Assembly: GCA_020436865.1 (NCBI GenBank)
Contig: JAGQXA010000119.1
Location: forward strand, 1-12,420
Direction of reading: 5' to 3'
Length of the DNA stretch: 12,420 nucleotides
From: Saprospiraceae bacterium
GTDB lineage: Bacteria; Bacteroidota; Bacteroidia; Chitinophagales; Saprospiraceae
Shown: positions 1 to 6,385 of the stretch, in pieces
Position numbering within the stretch: position 1 is the stretch's first letter
Layout: each line of letters starts with the position of its first letter
Made by a program: the position numbers and the translations under genes
The notes under the pieces: generated by a model
What the model was told of the DNA's origin: nothing
Databases searched by the model: none
What the model saw: only the letters and a program-made list of their open reading frames with translations

Positions 1-844
1 CCACGTTCGTGGGCGGGTTTTCGTCCCAGACCTGTAGGCTGTAGTTATTGGCCGTGCCGATCGCGAGCGGCGATGCCAATTTCCCGACGATCACGTCGTT
101 CTCCTCGCCGCCGTTGCGGATGTACGAACCCACATAATCGCTGGTGTTCATACCGTTGGGGTCGGGATTGACCACCCGCCGGAAATTGACGCCCGCGTGC
201 GAAAAGGTAAAATAGGTGCTTTGATTGCACTCGAAATCCTGCAGTACCATATCGTCGGGCGCTACGCCATCACAGGGATCGTCGGCCAGTTCCGGAACCA
301 CGAGATTGTCCCAGTAGTAGGTATCGTTGTTATTGGTGTTCGGGTCGAACAACAGCACGATGCGGTCGACGCTGGTGCTCGATACGGAGGGGTCGGGCTG
401 ATTGTCGAAGTTGAAGGTCAGCGTTTCCCACTGGTTGGCCACAGTCGTAGTGGCCAGATACACGCTATGGCGACCGGTGGGGAAATTTGCGGGCAGGGCC
501 AGGGTACTGTTTTCCACGGTGATCTGCACGGTCTTTCCAACAGCAGGGCTCCATACGTCGATGGTCATTGCTTTGGCGCCGCTGACGTAGTCGGACAGGT
601 CGGCCATCAGTCCGTCCTGGATGATCACGTCGAAGAGTTCGGCGGGATTACGCGTGTAGGCTGCAGCCACGAGGCTGGTATTGGCGCCCGACTGATCGGG
701 ATTCCCGTTATACGGAATGAAGGTGCCGGAAATAAAGCCGTAGGTGCCTTTGCGAATGTCTTCGAAGTTGTCCCGGATCTGCTGGGCTTGCAGAGCAGTG
801 CCCGCAATGGCCAGGAAGAAAAGTAGAGAGTAAATCTTTTTCAT
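1..844 (-). CDS. Secreted protein with tandem jelly-roll (CBM-like) modules, 3' end off window
   Basis: The frame opens with ATG at 844-842 and stays open for 281 residues to the window edge, so the C-terminus is missing. It begins with a signal peptide (MKKIYSLLFFLAIAGTALQA, then Q), giving a non-lipoprotein exported product. Two related modules follow: one from about residue 25 (DNFEDIRKGTYGFISG...) ending near residue 180 in a strand with YYWDNL, and a second from about residue 199 (VLQDFECNQSTYFTFSHAG...). Both share an F-E start, a Gly/Asn-rich stretch with N-T-S, and a D-V-I segment, so they look like a tandem duplication about 177 residues apart. The DN-containing last strand is typical of beta-jelly-roll carbohydrate-binding modules. 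The gene starts 21 bases after the GH16 stop on the same strand, so the two are probably co-transcribed. A glucan-binding accessory role is inferred from that context. A T9SS sorting tail may lie beyond the edge but cannot be seen. Confidence 0.85.
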   Translation of the reverse strand, partial: MKKIYSLLFFLAIAGTALQAQQIRDNFEDIRKGTYGFISGTFIPYNGNPDQSGANTSLVAAAYTRNPAELFDVIIQDGLMADLSDYVSGAKAMTIDVWSPAVGKTVQITVENSTLALPANFPTGRHSVYLATTTVANQWETLTFNFDNQPDPSVSSTSVDRIVLLFDPNTNNNDTYYWDNLVVPELADDPCDGVAPDDMVLQDFECNQSTYFTFSHAGVNFRRVVNPDPNGMNTSDYVGSYIRNGGEENDVIVGKLASPLAIGTANNYSLQVWDENPPTNV

Positions 845-865
845 GATCGTGAGCTTTTATTTAGT

Positions 866-1723
866 TTATTTTTCTTGATAGACGCGTACATAGTCGACCT
901 CCATGACTTGCGGAAAGACCGTGGAGGCGTCGGGATTGCCGGGCAGGTTTCCGCCGATGGCGATGTTCAACAGCAGGTGGAAGGGCTGATCGAACGGCCA
1001 GGTGGTCGGCAGGGTAGTGGAACGGGTGTTCGGTTCGCCATAGGCGATGCCGTCGACCAGGAACTGGATGCAATCTTCGCTCCACAGCACGGTAAAATCG
1101 TGGAAGTCTTGCGAGAAGTCGCCCTCCGGCAGGTAGTATTCCGCCGAGACGAAGCGGTGGTAGTCGTGTCCGAAGTGGATGGTGCCCAGCACCTTGTTCG
1201 GCTGGTTTCCGACGAGTTCCATGATGTCGATCTCGCCGCTGGTCGGCCAGCTTCCGTAGGCGTTGTCGGTCGGGAGCATCCAGATGGCCGGCCAGAGCCC
1301 CTGGCCTTTGGGCAGGCGGGCCCGCACGTCGATGCGGCCGAACTTCCAGTCGCCCTTGTTCTTGGTGACCATCCGGGCAGAGGTATAGGCATACTGCCCG
1401 AGGTAGAGAGGAGATTCCTTAAGGGCCTTGATCACCAGCCGTCCGCTGGAGGAAATGGCGACGTTCGCCGGCCGGTCGGTGTAGTATTGCAACTCGTTAT
1501 TGCCCCAACCGCAGAGGTCGATCTCGCAGCCGTCGCCGAGGTTGAAGGACCATTTCGATCCGTCGATCTCCGGACCGTCGAATTCGTCGCTCCACACCAA
1601 TTCGTAAGCCTCCAGGTCGGAGGGGAAAACGCAGCCGCCGATCTCCTCGGGCTCCTGGCAGCCAAGGTGGAATTGGAAAGAGCCGATTGCGAGTAACAGA
1701 AGGAAAGTAACTGGAAATCTCAT
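866..1723 (-). CDS. GH16 family endo-beta-1,3-glucanase (laminarinase-type) lipoprotein
   Basis: This 285-residue protein is a complete glycoside hydrolase family 16 enzyme. The catalytic motif EIDIME is at residues 164-169: E164 is the predicted nucleophile, D166 the helper and E169 the acid/base. The extra methionine gives the beta-bulge form of the motif typical of laminarinases. Other family marks are WSDEFDG near the N-terminus, a GLWPAIWMLP strand before the active site, and a C-terminal MEVDYVRVYQ strand, so the domain is full length. The N-terminus is hydrophobic and ends FHLGC (Cys22), followed by acidic QEPEE, consistent with a lipoprotein, possibly surface-exposed; the lipobox is not canonical because His sits at -3. 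The expected reaction is endo-hydrolysis of beta-1,3- or mixed beta-1,3/1,4-glucans; substrate choice cannot be settled from sequence alone. It is the first gene of a two-gene minus-strand unit and has a TAnnTTTG box and a GATGTA repeat array upstream. Confidence 0.95.
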   Translation of the reverse strand: MRFPVTFLLLLAIGSFQFHLGCQEPEEIGGCVFPSDLEAYELVWSDEFDGPEIDGSKWSFNLGDGCEIDLCGWGNNELQYYTDRPANVAISSSGRLVIKALKESPLYLGQYAYTSARMVTKNKGDWKFGRIDVRARLPKGQGLWPAIWMLPTDNAYGSWPTSGEIDIMELVGNQPNKVLGTIHFGHDYHRFVSAEYYLPEGDFSQDFHDFTVLWSEDCIQFLVDGIAYGEPNTRSTTLPTTWPFDQPFHLLLNIAIGGNLPGNPDASTVFPQVMEVDYVRVYQEK

Positions 1724-1759
1724 TTGGCGAATTCTTTAGTTGCTGAATGATGGATCTGA

Positions 1760-1767
1760 CAAATTTA
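1760..1767 (-). promoter_or_regulatory. Bacteroidota -7 promoter box for the GH16 gene
   Basis: Read on the minus strand this is TAAATTTG, an exact match to the Bacteroidota primary-sigma -7 consensus TAnnTTTG. It lies 36 bases before the GH16 start codon, a suitable 5' leader length. No convincing -33 TTTG is present at the usual spacing, which suggests the promoter depends on an activator. Confidence 0.6.
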
Positions 1768-1799
1768 TCACCTATTTTCCGGGCTTGGGAATGAAAGGA

Positions 1800-1848
1800 T
1801 ACATCTTGGGTACATCGCGATGCGCCCATCGTACAACAACACTACATC
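1800..1848 (-). repeat. Four-site GATGTA direct-repeat array upstream of GH16 (candidate operator)
   Basis: On the minus strand the array reads GATGTA (1848-1843), the one-mismatch GTTGTA (1837-1832), GATGTA (1816-1811) and GATGTA (1805-1800). The start-to-start spacings are 11, 21 and 11 bases. The last repeat ends 32 bases before the -7 box and the first begins 81 bases before it. The 11-base step puts both half-sites of a pair on the same face of the helix, as expected for a dimer binding head-to-tail. The same arrangement occurs at 6275-6322 before the outer-membrane operon. The array is also about 140 bases from the divergent regulator gene, so it could serve autoregulation. Confidence 0.7.
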
Positions 1849-1865
1849 AATCAATGGAAAAAAAA

Positions 1866-1873
1866 TAAACTTG
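1866..1873 (+). promoter_or_regulatory. Weak candidate -7 box for the regulator gene
   Basis: The sequence TAAACTTG matches TAnnTTTG at all but one position and lies in the AT-rich stretch upstream of the regulator. It would imply a leader of roughly 110 bases before the start at 1988. No -33 element accompanies it, and in such AT-rich DNA a one-mismatch match is weak evidence. Confidence 0.2.
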
Positions 1874-1934
1874 TTTATAAAAATTCCTTGTTTTCAGGGA
1901 TTTAGCCAGTTTTTTTATTAAGATTACCCGGAAA

Positions 1935-1959
1935 AGCGGTTTCTCATTCCGCGACCGCT
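1935..1959. repeat. Short inverted repeat in the regulator leader
   Basis: AGCGGT at 1935-1940 is mirrored by ACCGCT at 1954-1959 with a 13-base spacer, ending 28 bases before the regulator start. It could be an operator or a small leader hairpin, but a 6-base inverted repeat can arise by chance. Confidence 0.25.
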
Positions 1960-1987
1960 GCGATCAGCTGCTCACTCTTGCCTAACC

Positions 1988-4891
1988 ATGCCGATGAAAA
2001 CCAAACTCGCCCTCTTTTTTCTCCTGTTGCTGGGGAACGGACCGTCGTTCGGGCAGTTCAGCCAGATCGGTTCTCCGTTCATTACGCATTTTTCCAAATC
2101 GGACTATCAGGCGGGAACGCAAAACTGGGATATCCTGGAAGATCCGCGGGGGATCCTCTATTTCGGGAATAATAAAGGCCTGCTGGAATTCGACGGCGTG
2201 CGTTGGCGCTTGCTAAGCACTCCCAACCGCACCATCGTGCGCTCTATGCGCCTGGCAGCGGATGGCCGCATCTATATAGGGGCGCAAGACGAATTCGGGT
2301 ATCTGGAAGCCGATTCGACCGGCCTGCCCGCCTATCGTTCGCTGACCGGACTTGTCCCGGAGCAGTATCGCGGCTTTGAAGACGTCTGGAAGATCCTCTC
2401 TTTCGGTCCCCACCAACTCTTTTGCACCCAGCGCGCACTCTTCGCCCTGCGCGACGGAGAGGTGGAGACCCTCCTGCCGGAAGGCCGGTTCGACAACTAC
2501 TTTCAGGCAAATGAACGCCTCTTTCTGCGCGATACCCGCCGCGGGCTGCTCGAATTCGACGGGCGGACGCTGTCGCCGGTTCCGGGCGGACAACTGTTTG
2601 TCGGGCAGGGCATCGCTGCCATTCTGCCCGGCCCCGGAGAAAGGCTGCTGCTCGTATCGATGAACGACGGCCTTTTCTGGCTCGACCGGCAAGGGATCGA
2701 GCCCTGGGATGCCGCGGCGAACGACTTTCTACGCGAATACCGGGCCTTTTGCGGATTGGCACTCGCCGACGGACGCTATGCGATCGGTACGCCGCTTAAC
2801 GGACTGCTCATCGTCGATCAGGCCGGCCGGCCCTCTCTGCACCTGAACAAAGCGACCGGCCTGCAAAACAATACCGTGCTGAGCATCTATCAGGATCATT
2901 TGCAGAACCTGTGGCTCGGACTGGACAACGGCATCGACTATGCCGAGATTTGTGCGCCCTTCAAGCTGGTCCACTCGCGTACCGGCCTGGAAGGAACGGG
3001 TTATGCCTCCATCCTCTATCAAGATCGCCTTTTCCTGGGAACCAACCAGGGACTCTACTACTTCGATTGGAAAGAGCGGGGCGATCCGTTGAAACCGATG
3101 CGCCTGCAGGAGGTCGGGCAAGCCAAGGGCCAGGTCTGGAGCCTGCAGGAACTGGGTGGCGAGCTGCTCATCGGGCATCACGAAGGCGCTTTTGTGCTGC
3201 GCGGAGAGGAGGCCGTCCCCCTATCCCGCGTGCAGGGCGCCTGGAAGTTCCTCGAACTGAGTTCCTTTCCCGGCTATGCCGTTTGCGGGACGTATTCAGG
3301 CCTGTTGCTGTATCGCCGGGATCCGCAGTGGACCTTCGTTCGCCGGCTCGACGGCTTCGGCGAGTCGGCCCGGGTCATGGAGCAGGATGCCGAGGGGAAT
3401 CTTTGGGTCTCCCACGCCTACAAGGGCCTCTATCGCGTCCGTTTCGCGGCAGACGAGCCGGCGATCGCCGGCGTGGATTTTTACAATTCCGGCAACGGGC
3501 TGCCCACCGACCTGTTCATTAATGTCGGCAAGGTCCGGGGCAAACTCGTGTTTACCACTCCCGAAGGCCTGTACCGCTACGATCCGTCGGAAGACCGCTT
3601 CTTTCCCGATGCCGAGTTGACGGAGGTTTTCGGCGAAGGCCGCAACGTTCACCGGCTTTTGGAGGATCAGTCCGGGCAGGTCTGGTTCTCGATCGACGAA
3701 GAGTTCGGCGTTGTCAAAGTGCGGGAAGAAGGCCTGTTCAATGAACTGGAGGTGCATTATTTCAACCAGATCCAGGATGTGTTGGTCGACGGTTTCGAGA
3801 GCGTTTTTGCCGTCGATTCCCACCATGTGTTCATCGCCACGGAGGGTGGTTTTGTACATTACGACCCTTCCATCGAAAAAGATCCCGAAATTCCGTTCGG
3901 GGCCCTGATCCGGGAGGTGGCGGTGTTGTCGAAAGATCAGCGCACCGTTTGGGCCGGCGGCCTCTATCAAAATAGGCCGCAAGCCGATCTTTCCTTTTCC
4001 AATAAGGACAATTCCTTCCGCTTCGTGTATTCAGCGCCGTACTACGAAGAACAGCAGCATTTGCAATATCGCCATCGTTTGCGGGGGTTTCAGGAAGATT
4101 GGTCCGACTGGACCACGCAGTCGCGCAAGGAATACACCAACCTGCCGCATGGCGACTATTCCTTCGAGGTGGAGGCGCGCAATGCCTACGGGCAGATCAG
4201 CGCTCCGGCCGTGTTCCCCTTTACGATCGATCCTCCCTGGTACGCCACCACGCTGGCGCGGATCGTTTACTTGTTACTGGCCCTGGTCATGATCTTCGGT
4301 CTGGTGCGATCTTCCTCCCGCCGGGTCGAGAAGGCGAAGGCCGTGATGGCCCGGGAACAGGCCATGGAACTCGATCGGAAAGAAGCGGAATATCGCGAAG
4401 AAGCGGAGCGTTCGGAGGCCGAGATCATCCGGCTGCGAAACGAAAAATTGCAGTCCGATATTCAGCACAAGAACAGCGAACTGGCTTCGGCGACCATGCA
4501 CCTGGTCCAAAAGGGCGAGATCTTGATGAATATCCGGCAAGACCTCAGCAAACTGCTGCCCAATGCCGCCTCGGAAAACAAACGCCGCATCAAACAGCTC
4601 ATCAAGACCCTGGAAGCCGACGCCCGTCTGGACGACAACTGGGAGCAGTTCGAACTGTATTTCGACCAGGTACACGAGGATTTCCTCCGGCGCCTGCGCG
4701 AACGCTTCCCGGCCCTGACGCCCAAGGATCAGAAACTATGCGCCTATCTGCGCATGAACCTGAGCACCAAGGAGATCGCCCCGCTGATGAACATCTCGGT
4801 GCGGGGGGTCGAGATCAGCCGCTACCGCCTGCGCAAAAAGCTGGAGCTGGAAACCGACGACAATCTGGTCGACTTCATACTGAAGATCTAA
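1988..4891 (+). CDS. Membrane-spanning one-component regulator: two-component propeller, Y_Y_Y, LuxR-type HTH
   Basis: This 967-residue protein joins a periplasmic sensor directly to a DNA-binding domain. After a signal peptide (about residues 1-23) come propeller repeats of the Reg_prop type, with blades marked by DPRGILYFGNNKGLLEFDG near 52, DHLQNLWLGLDNGIDY near 302, DAEGNLWVSHAYKGLYR near 467 and DQSGQVWFS near 560. A Y_Y_Y (triple tyrosine) domain spans about 677-740, a membrane helix about 755-775, and a charged coiled coil about 778-840. The C-terminal 905-967 is a LuxR/GerE-like helix-turn-helix (LTPKDQKLCAYLRMNLSTKE...). No histidine-kinase or receiver domain is present, so it differs from hybrid two-component SusR-type sensors. 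The likely role is to sense glucan fragments in the periplasm and regulate the flanking CAZyme genes from the inner membrane. The in-frame ATG at 1994 gives MKTKLALFF and is an equally good start; neither has a clear ribosome binding site. Confidence 0.93.
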   Translation: MPMKTKLALFFLLLLGNGPSFGQFSQIGSPFITHFSKSDYQAGTQNWDILEDPRGILYFGNNKGLLEFDGVRWRLLSTPNRTIVRSMRLAADGRIYIGAQDEFGYLEADSTGLPAYRSLTGLVPEQYRGFEDVWKILSFGPHQLFCTQRALFALRDGEVETLLPEGRFDNYFQANERLFLRDTRRGLLEFDGRTLSPVPGGQLFVGQGIAAILPGPGERLLLVSMNDGLFWLDRQGIEPWDAAANDFLREYRAFCGLALADGRYAIGTPLNGLLIVDQAGRPSLHLNKATGLQNNTVLSIYQDHLQNLWLGLDNGIDYAEICAPFKLVHSRTGLEGTGYASILYQDRLFLGTNQGLYYFDWKERGDPLKPMRLQEVGQAKGQVWSLQELGGELLIGHHEGAFVLRGEEAVPLSRVQGAWKFLELSSFPGYAVCGTYSGLLLYRRDPQWTFVRRLDGFGESARVMEQDAEGNLWVSHAYKGLYRVRFAADEPAIAGVDFYNSGNGLPTDLFINVGKVRGKLVFTTPEGLYRYDPSEDRFFPDAELTEVFGEGRNVHRLLEDQSGQVWFSIDEEFGVVKVREEGLFNELEVHYFNQIQDVLVDGFESVFAVDSHHVFIATEGGFVHYDPSIEKDPEIPFGALIREVAVLSKDQRTVWAGGLYQNRPQADLSFSNKDNSFRFVYSAPYYEEQQHLQYRHRLRGFQEDWSDWTTQSRKEYTNLPHGDYSFEVEARNAYGQISAPAVFPFTIDPPWYATTLARIVYLLLALVMIFGLVRSSSRRVEKAKAVMAREQAMELDRKEAEYREEAERSEAEIIRLRNEKLQSDIQHKNSELASATMHLVQKGEILMNIRQDLSKLLPNAASENKRRIKQLIKTLEADARLDDNWEQFELYFDQVHEDFLRRLRERFPALTPKDQKLCAYLRMNLSTKEIAPLMNISVRGVEISRYRLRKKLELETDDNLVDFILKI

Positions 4892-4892
4892 G

Positions 4893-6191
4893 CTACCGCT
4901 CCTCTTTGTCTCCCACGTAAAATGGGAAGTTGCCCGTCGCCGCGTTGCCGTGGCCGTCGTAGACGTAGACGAACATCCGGTAAGACCCTTGTTTGCGAGG
5001 CGCCCGGATGCGTAGTTGGCCCCCTTCTTCGAGCAGTGGTTTGATGGCCACGGCCTCGGGGCGCGATTCGGCGTCGCCCCCGGCGCGGATGTCGGTACTT
5101 TCCGGAAGCAGTTCCCAGACGTAGCGCAGGTCGTCGCCATCTGGGTCGCTCACCTCCACGGCGAAGTCGCAGATCTGCCCCGGTGGAATGTAGACGCTTT
5201 CCCGGGGAGCTTTCCCTCCCAACAGGAAGGAGCTGAGATGAGGCGCCCGGTTCTTCGGCCATTTACCCGACCATTCGTACTCGAGCACATCCATGACCTC
5301 CGTTTCAGTGCCGTCTTCCAGGAAGACGCCATACCAGGTCGGCGTAGTCTCCTGTTTTTGTCCCCACAGGAACACATACGAGCCCAGGCAGCGGTCGGGG
5401 TCGTCGAGAATTCCCTTTTCATATCGCAGGCGGTAAAAGCCGGCCTTTTCGGCGCTGGTTTGTTCGATGGGCACGCCCCAGTCGGTCTTGGGCACTTCCC
5501 AGTGGCCGTCGGGGCCCCATTCGGTGACGACGTAGGGGCCTTCCCAGCCCGCGGCGCGAAAGACCTTGTCGATACCGATCAGTTCGCCGTAGGTATTGAC
5601 GCCATACACATCGATCTCGGGCGCCCGTTCCTGGATGAGTTGCACCTCGGGAATGTCGAGTCCTGCCGTGACGGTCATGACCGGATGGTGGGGGTCTTCC
5701 TCGTGGATCATCTTGGCGATGTCGTTGATGGCGTTCCACACCTTGAAATCGCTGTAGAAGAGGTCGGCCTCGTTGCCGACGCACCACATCAGGATGGCCG
5801 GGTGGTTCTTGTTGCTCTTGACCACTTCCCGGAATTGTTCGAGCTGGGCTTTGACCGCCTTGGCGTCGTCGTAATCGAAGCCCTGCCGCTCCTGCCCGAC
5901 CCAGAGCCCGAACAAGACGGTGAGGCCCTTGGCGTGCGCTTCATCGAGCACGGCCACCGCTTCGCCCGATCCCCAGGTGCGTACGGAATTGGCGCCGTAG
6001 GCGACGGCCCGGTCGAGGTAGTTTTGTCCGCCGACCCCTTTGATGAAATAGGGCTTCCCGCCCCGGTAGAGGGTCCATTTGCCGTTCTCCTGTTTCACTT
6101 CGACGTGGATGGGACCGGAAGCTTCCTGGGCGATCATCGCCAGCGGAAGGCCCAGGAGGAAAAGTAAAAGAAAATGTTTGCCTTGGATCAT
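4893..6191 (-). CDS. Secreted clan GH-A TIM-barrel glycosidase with C-terminal Ig-like domain
   Basis: The start chosen is ATG at 6191-6189 (432 residues), because it begins a clean signal peptide (MIQGKHFLLLFLLGLPLAMI, then AQ). Upstream extension to 6260 would rely on TTG and add an implausible N-terminus. The mature protein opens with a short strand region (GKWTLYRGGKPYFIKGVGG) leading into a TIM barrel. Its WCVGNEAD motif places the predicted acid/base at E141, and VVTEWGPDGHWE places the predicted nucleophile at E224, the clan GH-A layout of two glutamates after strands 4 and 7. The barrel resembles the GH2 C-terminal catalytic domain and GH5/GH72-like enzymes; I cannot assign one family. 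The last ~110 residues form an Ig/cadherin-like domain (DPDGDDLRYVWEL ... YVYDGHGN). With GH16 nearby, an exo- or debranching role on beta-glucan is inferred. The stop lies one base from the convergent regulator's stop. Confidence 0.88.
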   Translation of the reverse strand: MIQGKHFLLLFLLGLPLAMIAQEASGPIHVEVKQENGKWTLYRGGKPYFIKGVGGQNYLDRAVAYGANSVRTWGSGEAVAVLDEAHAKGLTVLFGLWVGQERQGFDYDDAKAVKAQLEQFREVVKSNKNHPAILMWCVGNEADLFYSDFKVWNAINDIAKMIHEEDPHHPVMTVTAGLDIPEVQLIQERAPEIDVYGVNTYGELIGIDKVFRAAGWEGPYVVTEWGPDGHWEVPKTDWGVPIEQTSAEKAGFYRLRYEKGILDDPDRCLGSYVFLWGQKQETTPTWYGVFLEDGTETEVMDVLEYEWSGKWPKNRAPHLSSFLLGGKAPRESVYIPPGQICDFAVEVSDPDGDDLRYVWELLPESTDIRAGGDAESRPEAVAIKPLLEEGGQLRIRAPRKQGSYRMFVYVYDGHGNAATGNFPFYVGDKEER

Positions 6192-6274
6192 GATCTTCGC
6201 GTATTGAAGTTTGCAGTGTGAATTCCACAAAAAATTAAGGAATAAAAGAAAGATCGACAAGGTAAAGTCGGAAT

Positions 6275-6322
6275 GATGTAGTAAAGATGTAATGATCTTC
6301 CAAAAGATGTACGGTTGATGTA
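6275..6322 (+). repeat. Four-site GATGTA direct-repeat array upstream of the outer-membrane operon (candidate operator)
   Basis: Four exact GATGTA copies start at 6275, 6286, 6306 and 6317, with spacings of 11, 20 and 11 bases. They form two pairs, GATGTAGTAAAGATGTA and GATGTACGGTTGATGTA. The array ends 33 bases before the -7 box and its first copy begins 81 bases before it, the same 81 bases as in the GH16 promoter. Flanks also agree: both arrays open with TGATGTAGT, and the third copy in each is followed by C. It lies 84 bases from the divergent glycosidase start, so it could influence that gene too. Confidence 0.75.
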
Positions 6323-6355
6323 GGCCCGCGGCAGAGATTCTTCAAATCCAGCTAT

Positions 6356-6363
6356 TATCTTTG
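6356..6363 (+). promoter_or_regulatory. Bacteroidota -7 promoter box for the outer-membrane operon
   Basis: TATCTTTG matches the TAnnTTTG consensus exactly and lies 22 bases before the ATG at 6386. No TTTG-like -33 element is found 17-23 bases upstream. As with GH16, this fits a promoter that needs an activator bound at the adjacent repeat array. Confidence 0.6.
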
Positions 6364-6385
6364 TTAACATCACAATCCTGCCTAT

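Noticed and set aside
197..826. Plus-strand open frame opposite the left-edge gene
   Set aside because: The minus-strand frame has a clean signal peptide and repeated modules and simply lacks a stop because it runs off the edge.
875..1696. Plus-strand open frame opposite GH16
   Set aside because: GH16 is certain from its catalytic motif; the opposite frame is a shadow without domain features.
1905..1925. T-rich stretch that might be a terminator tail
   Set aside because: No stable GC stem precedes it and no gene ends there; it lies between divergent genes.
5016..6167. Plus-strand open frame opposite the GH-A glycosidase
   Set aside because: The glycosidase frame carries a signal peptide and both catalytic glutamates; the opposite frame has no features.
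6229..6240. Possible -7 box for the glycosidase in the A/T-tract (minus strand TAATTTTT)
   Set aside because: It lacks the final G of TAnnTTTG, has no -33 element, and is indistinguishable from low-complexity A/T sequence.
6192..6260. N-terminal extension of the glycosidase to a TTG codon at 6260
   Set aside because: The ATG at 6191 gives a standard signal peptide, and the extension would bury it behind a second hydrophobic stretch encoded by AT-rich promoter DNA.
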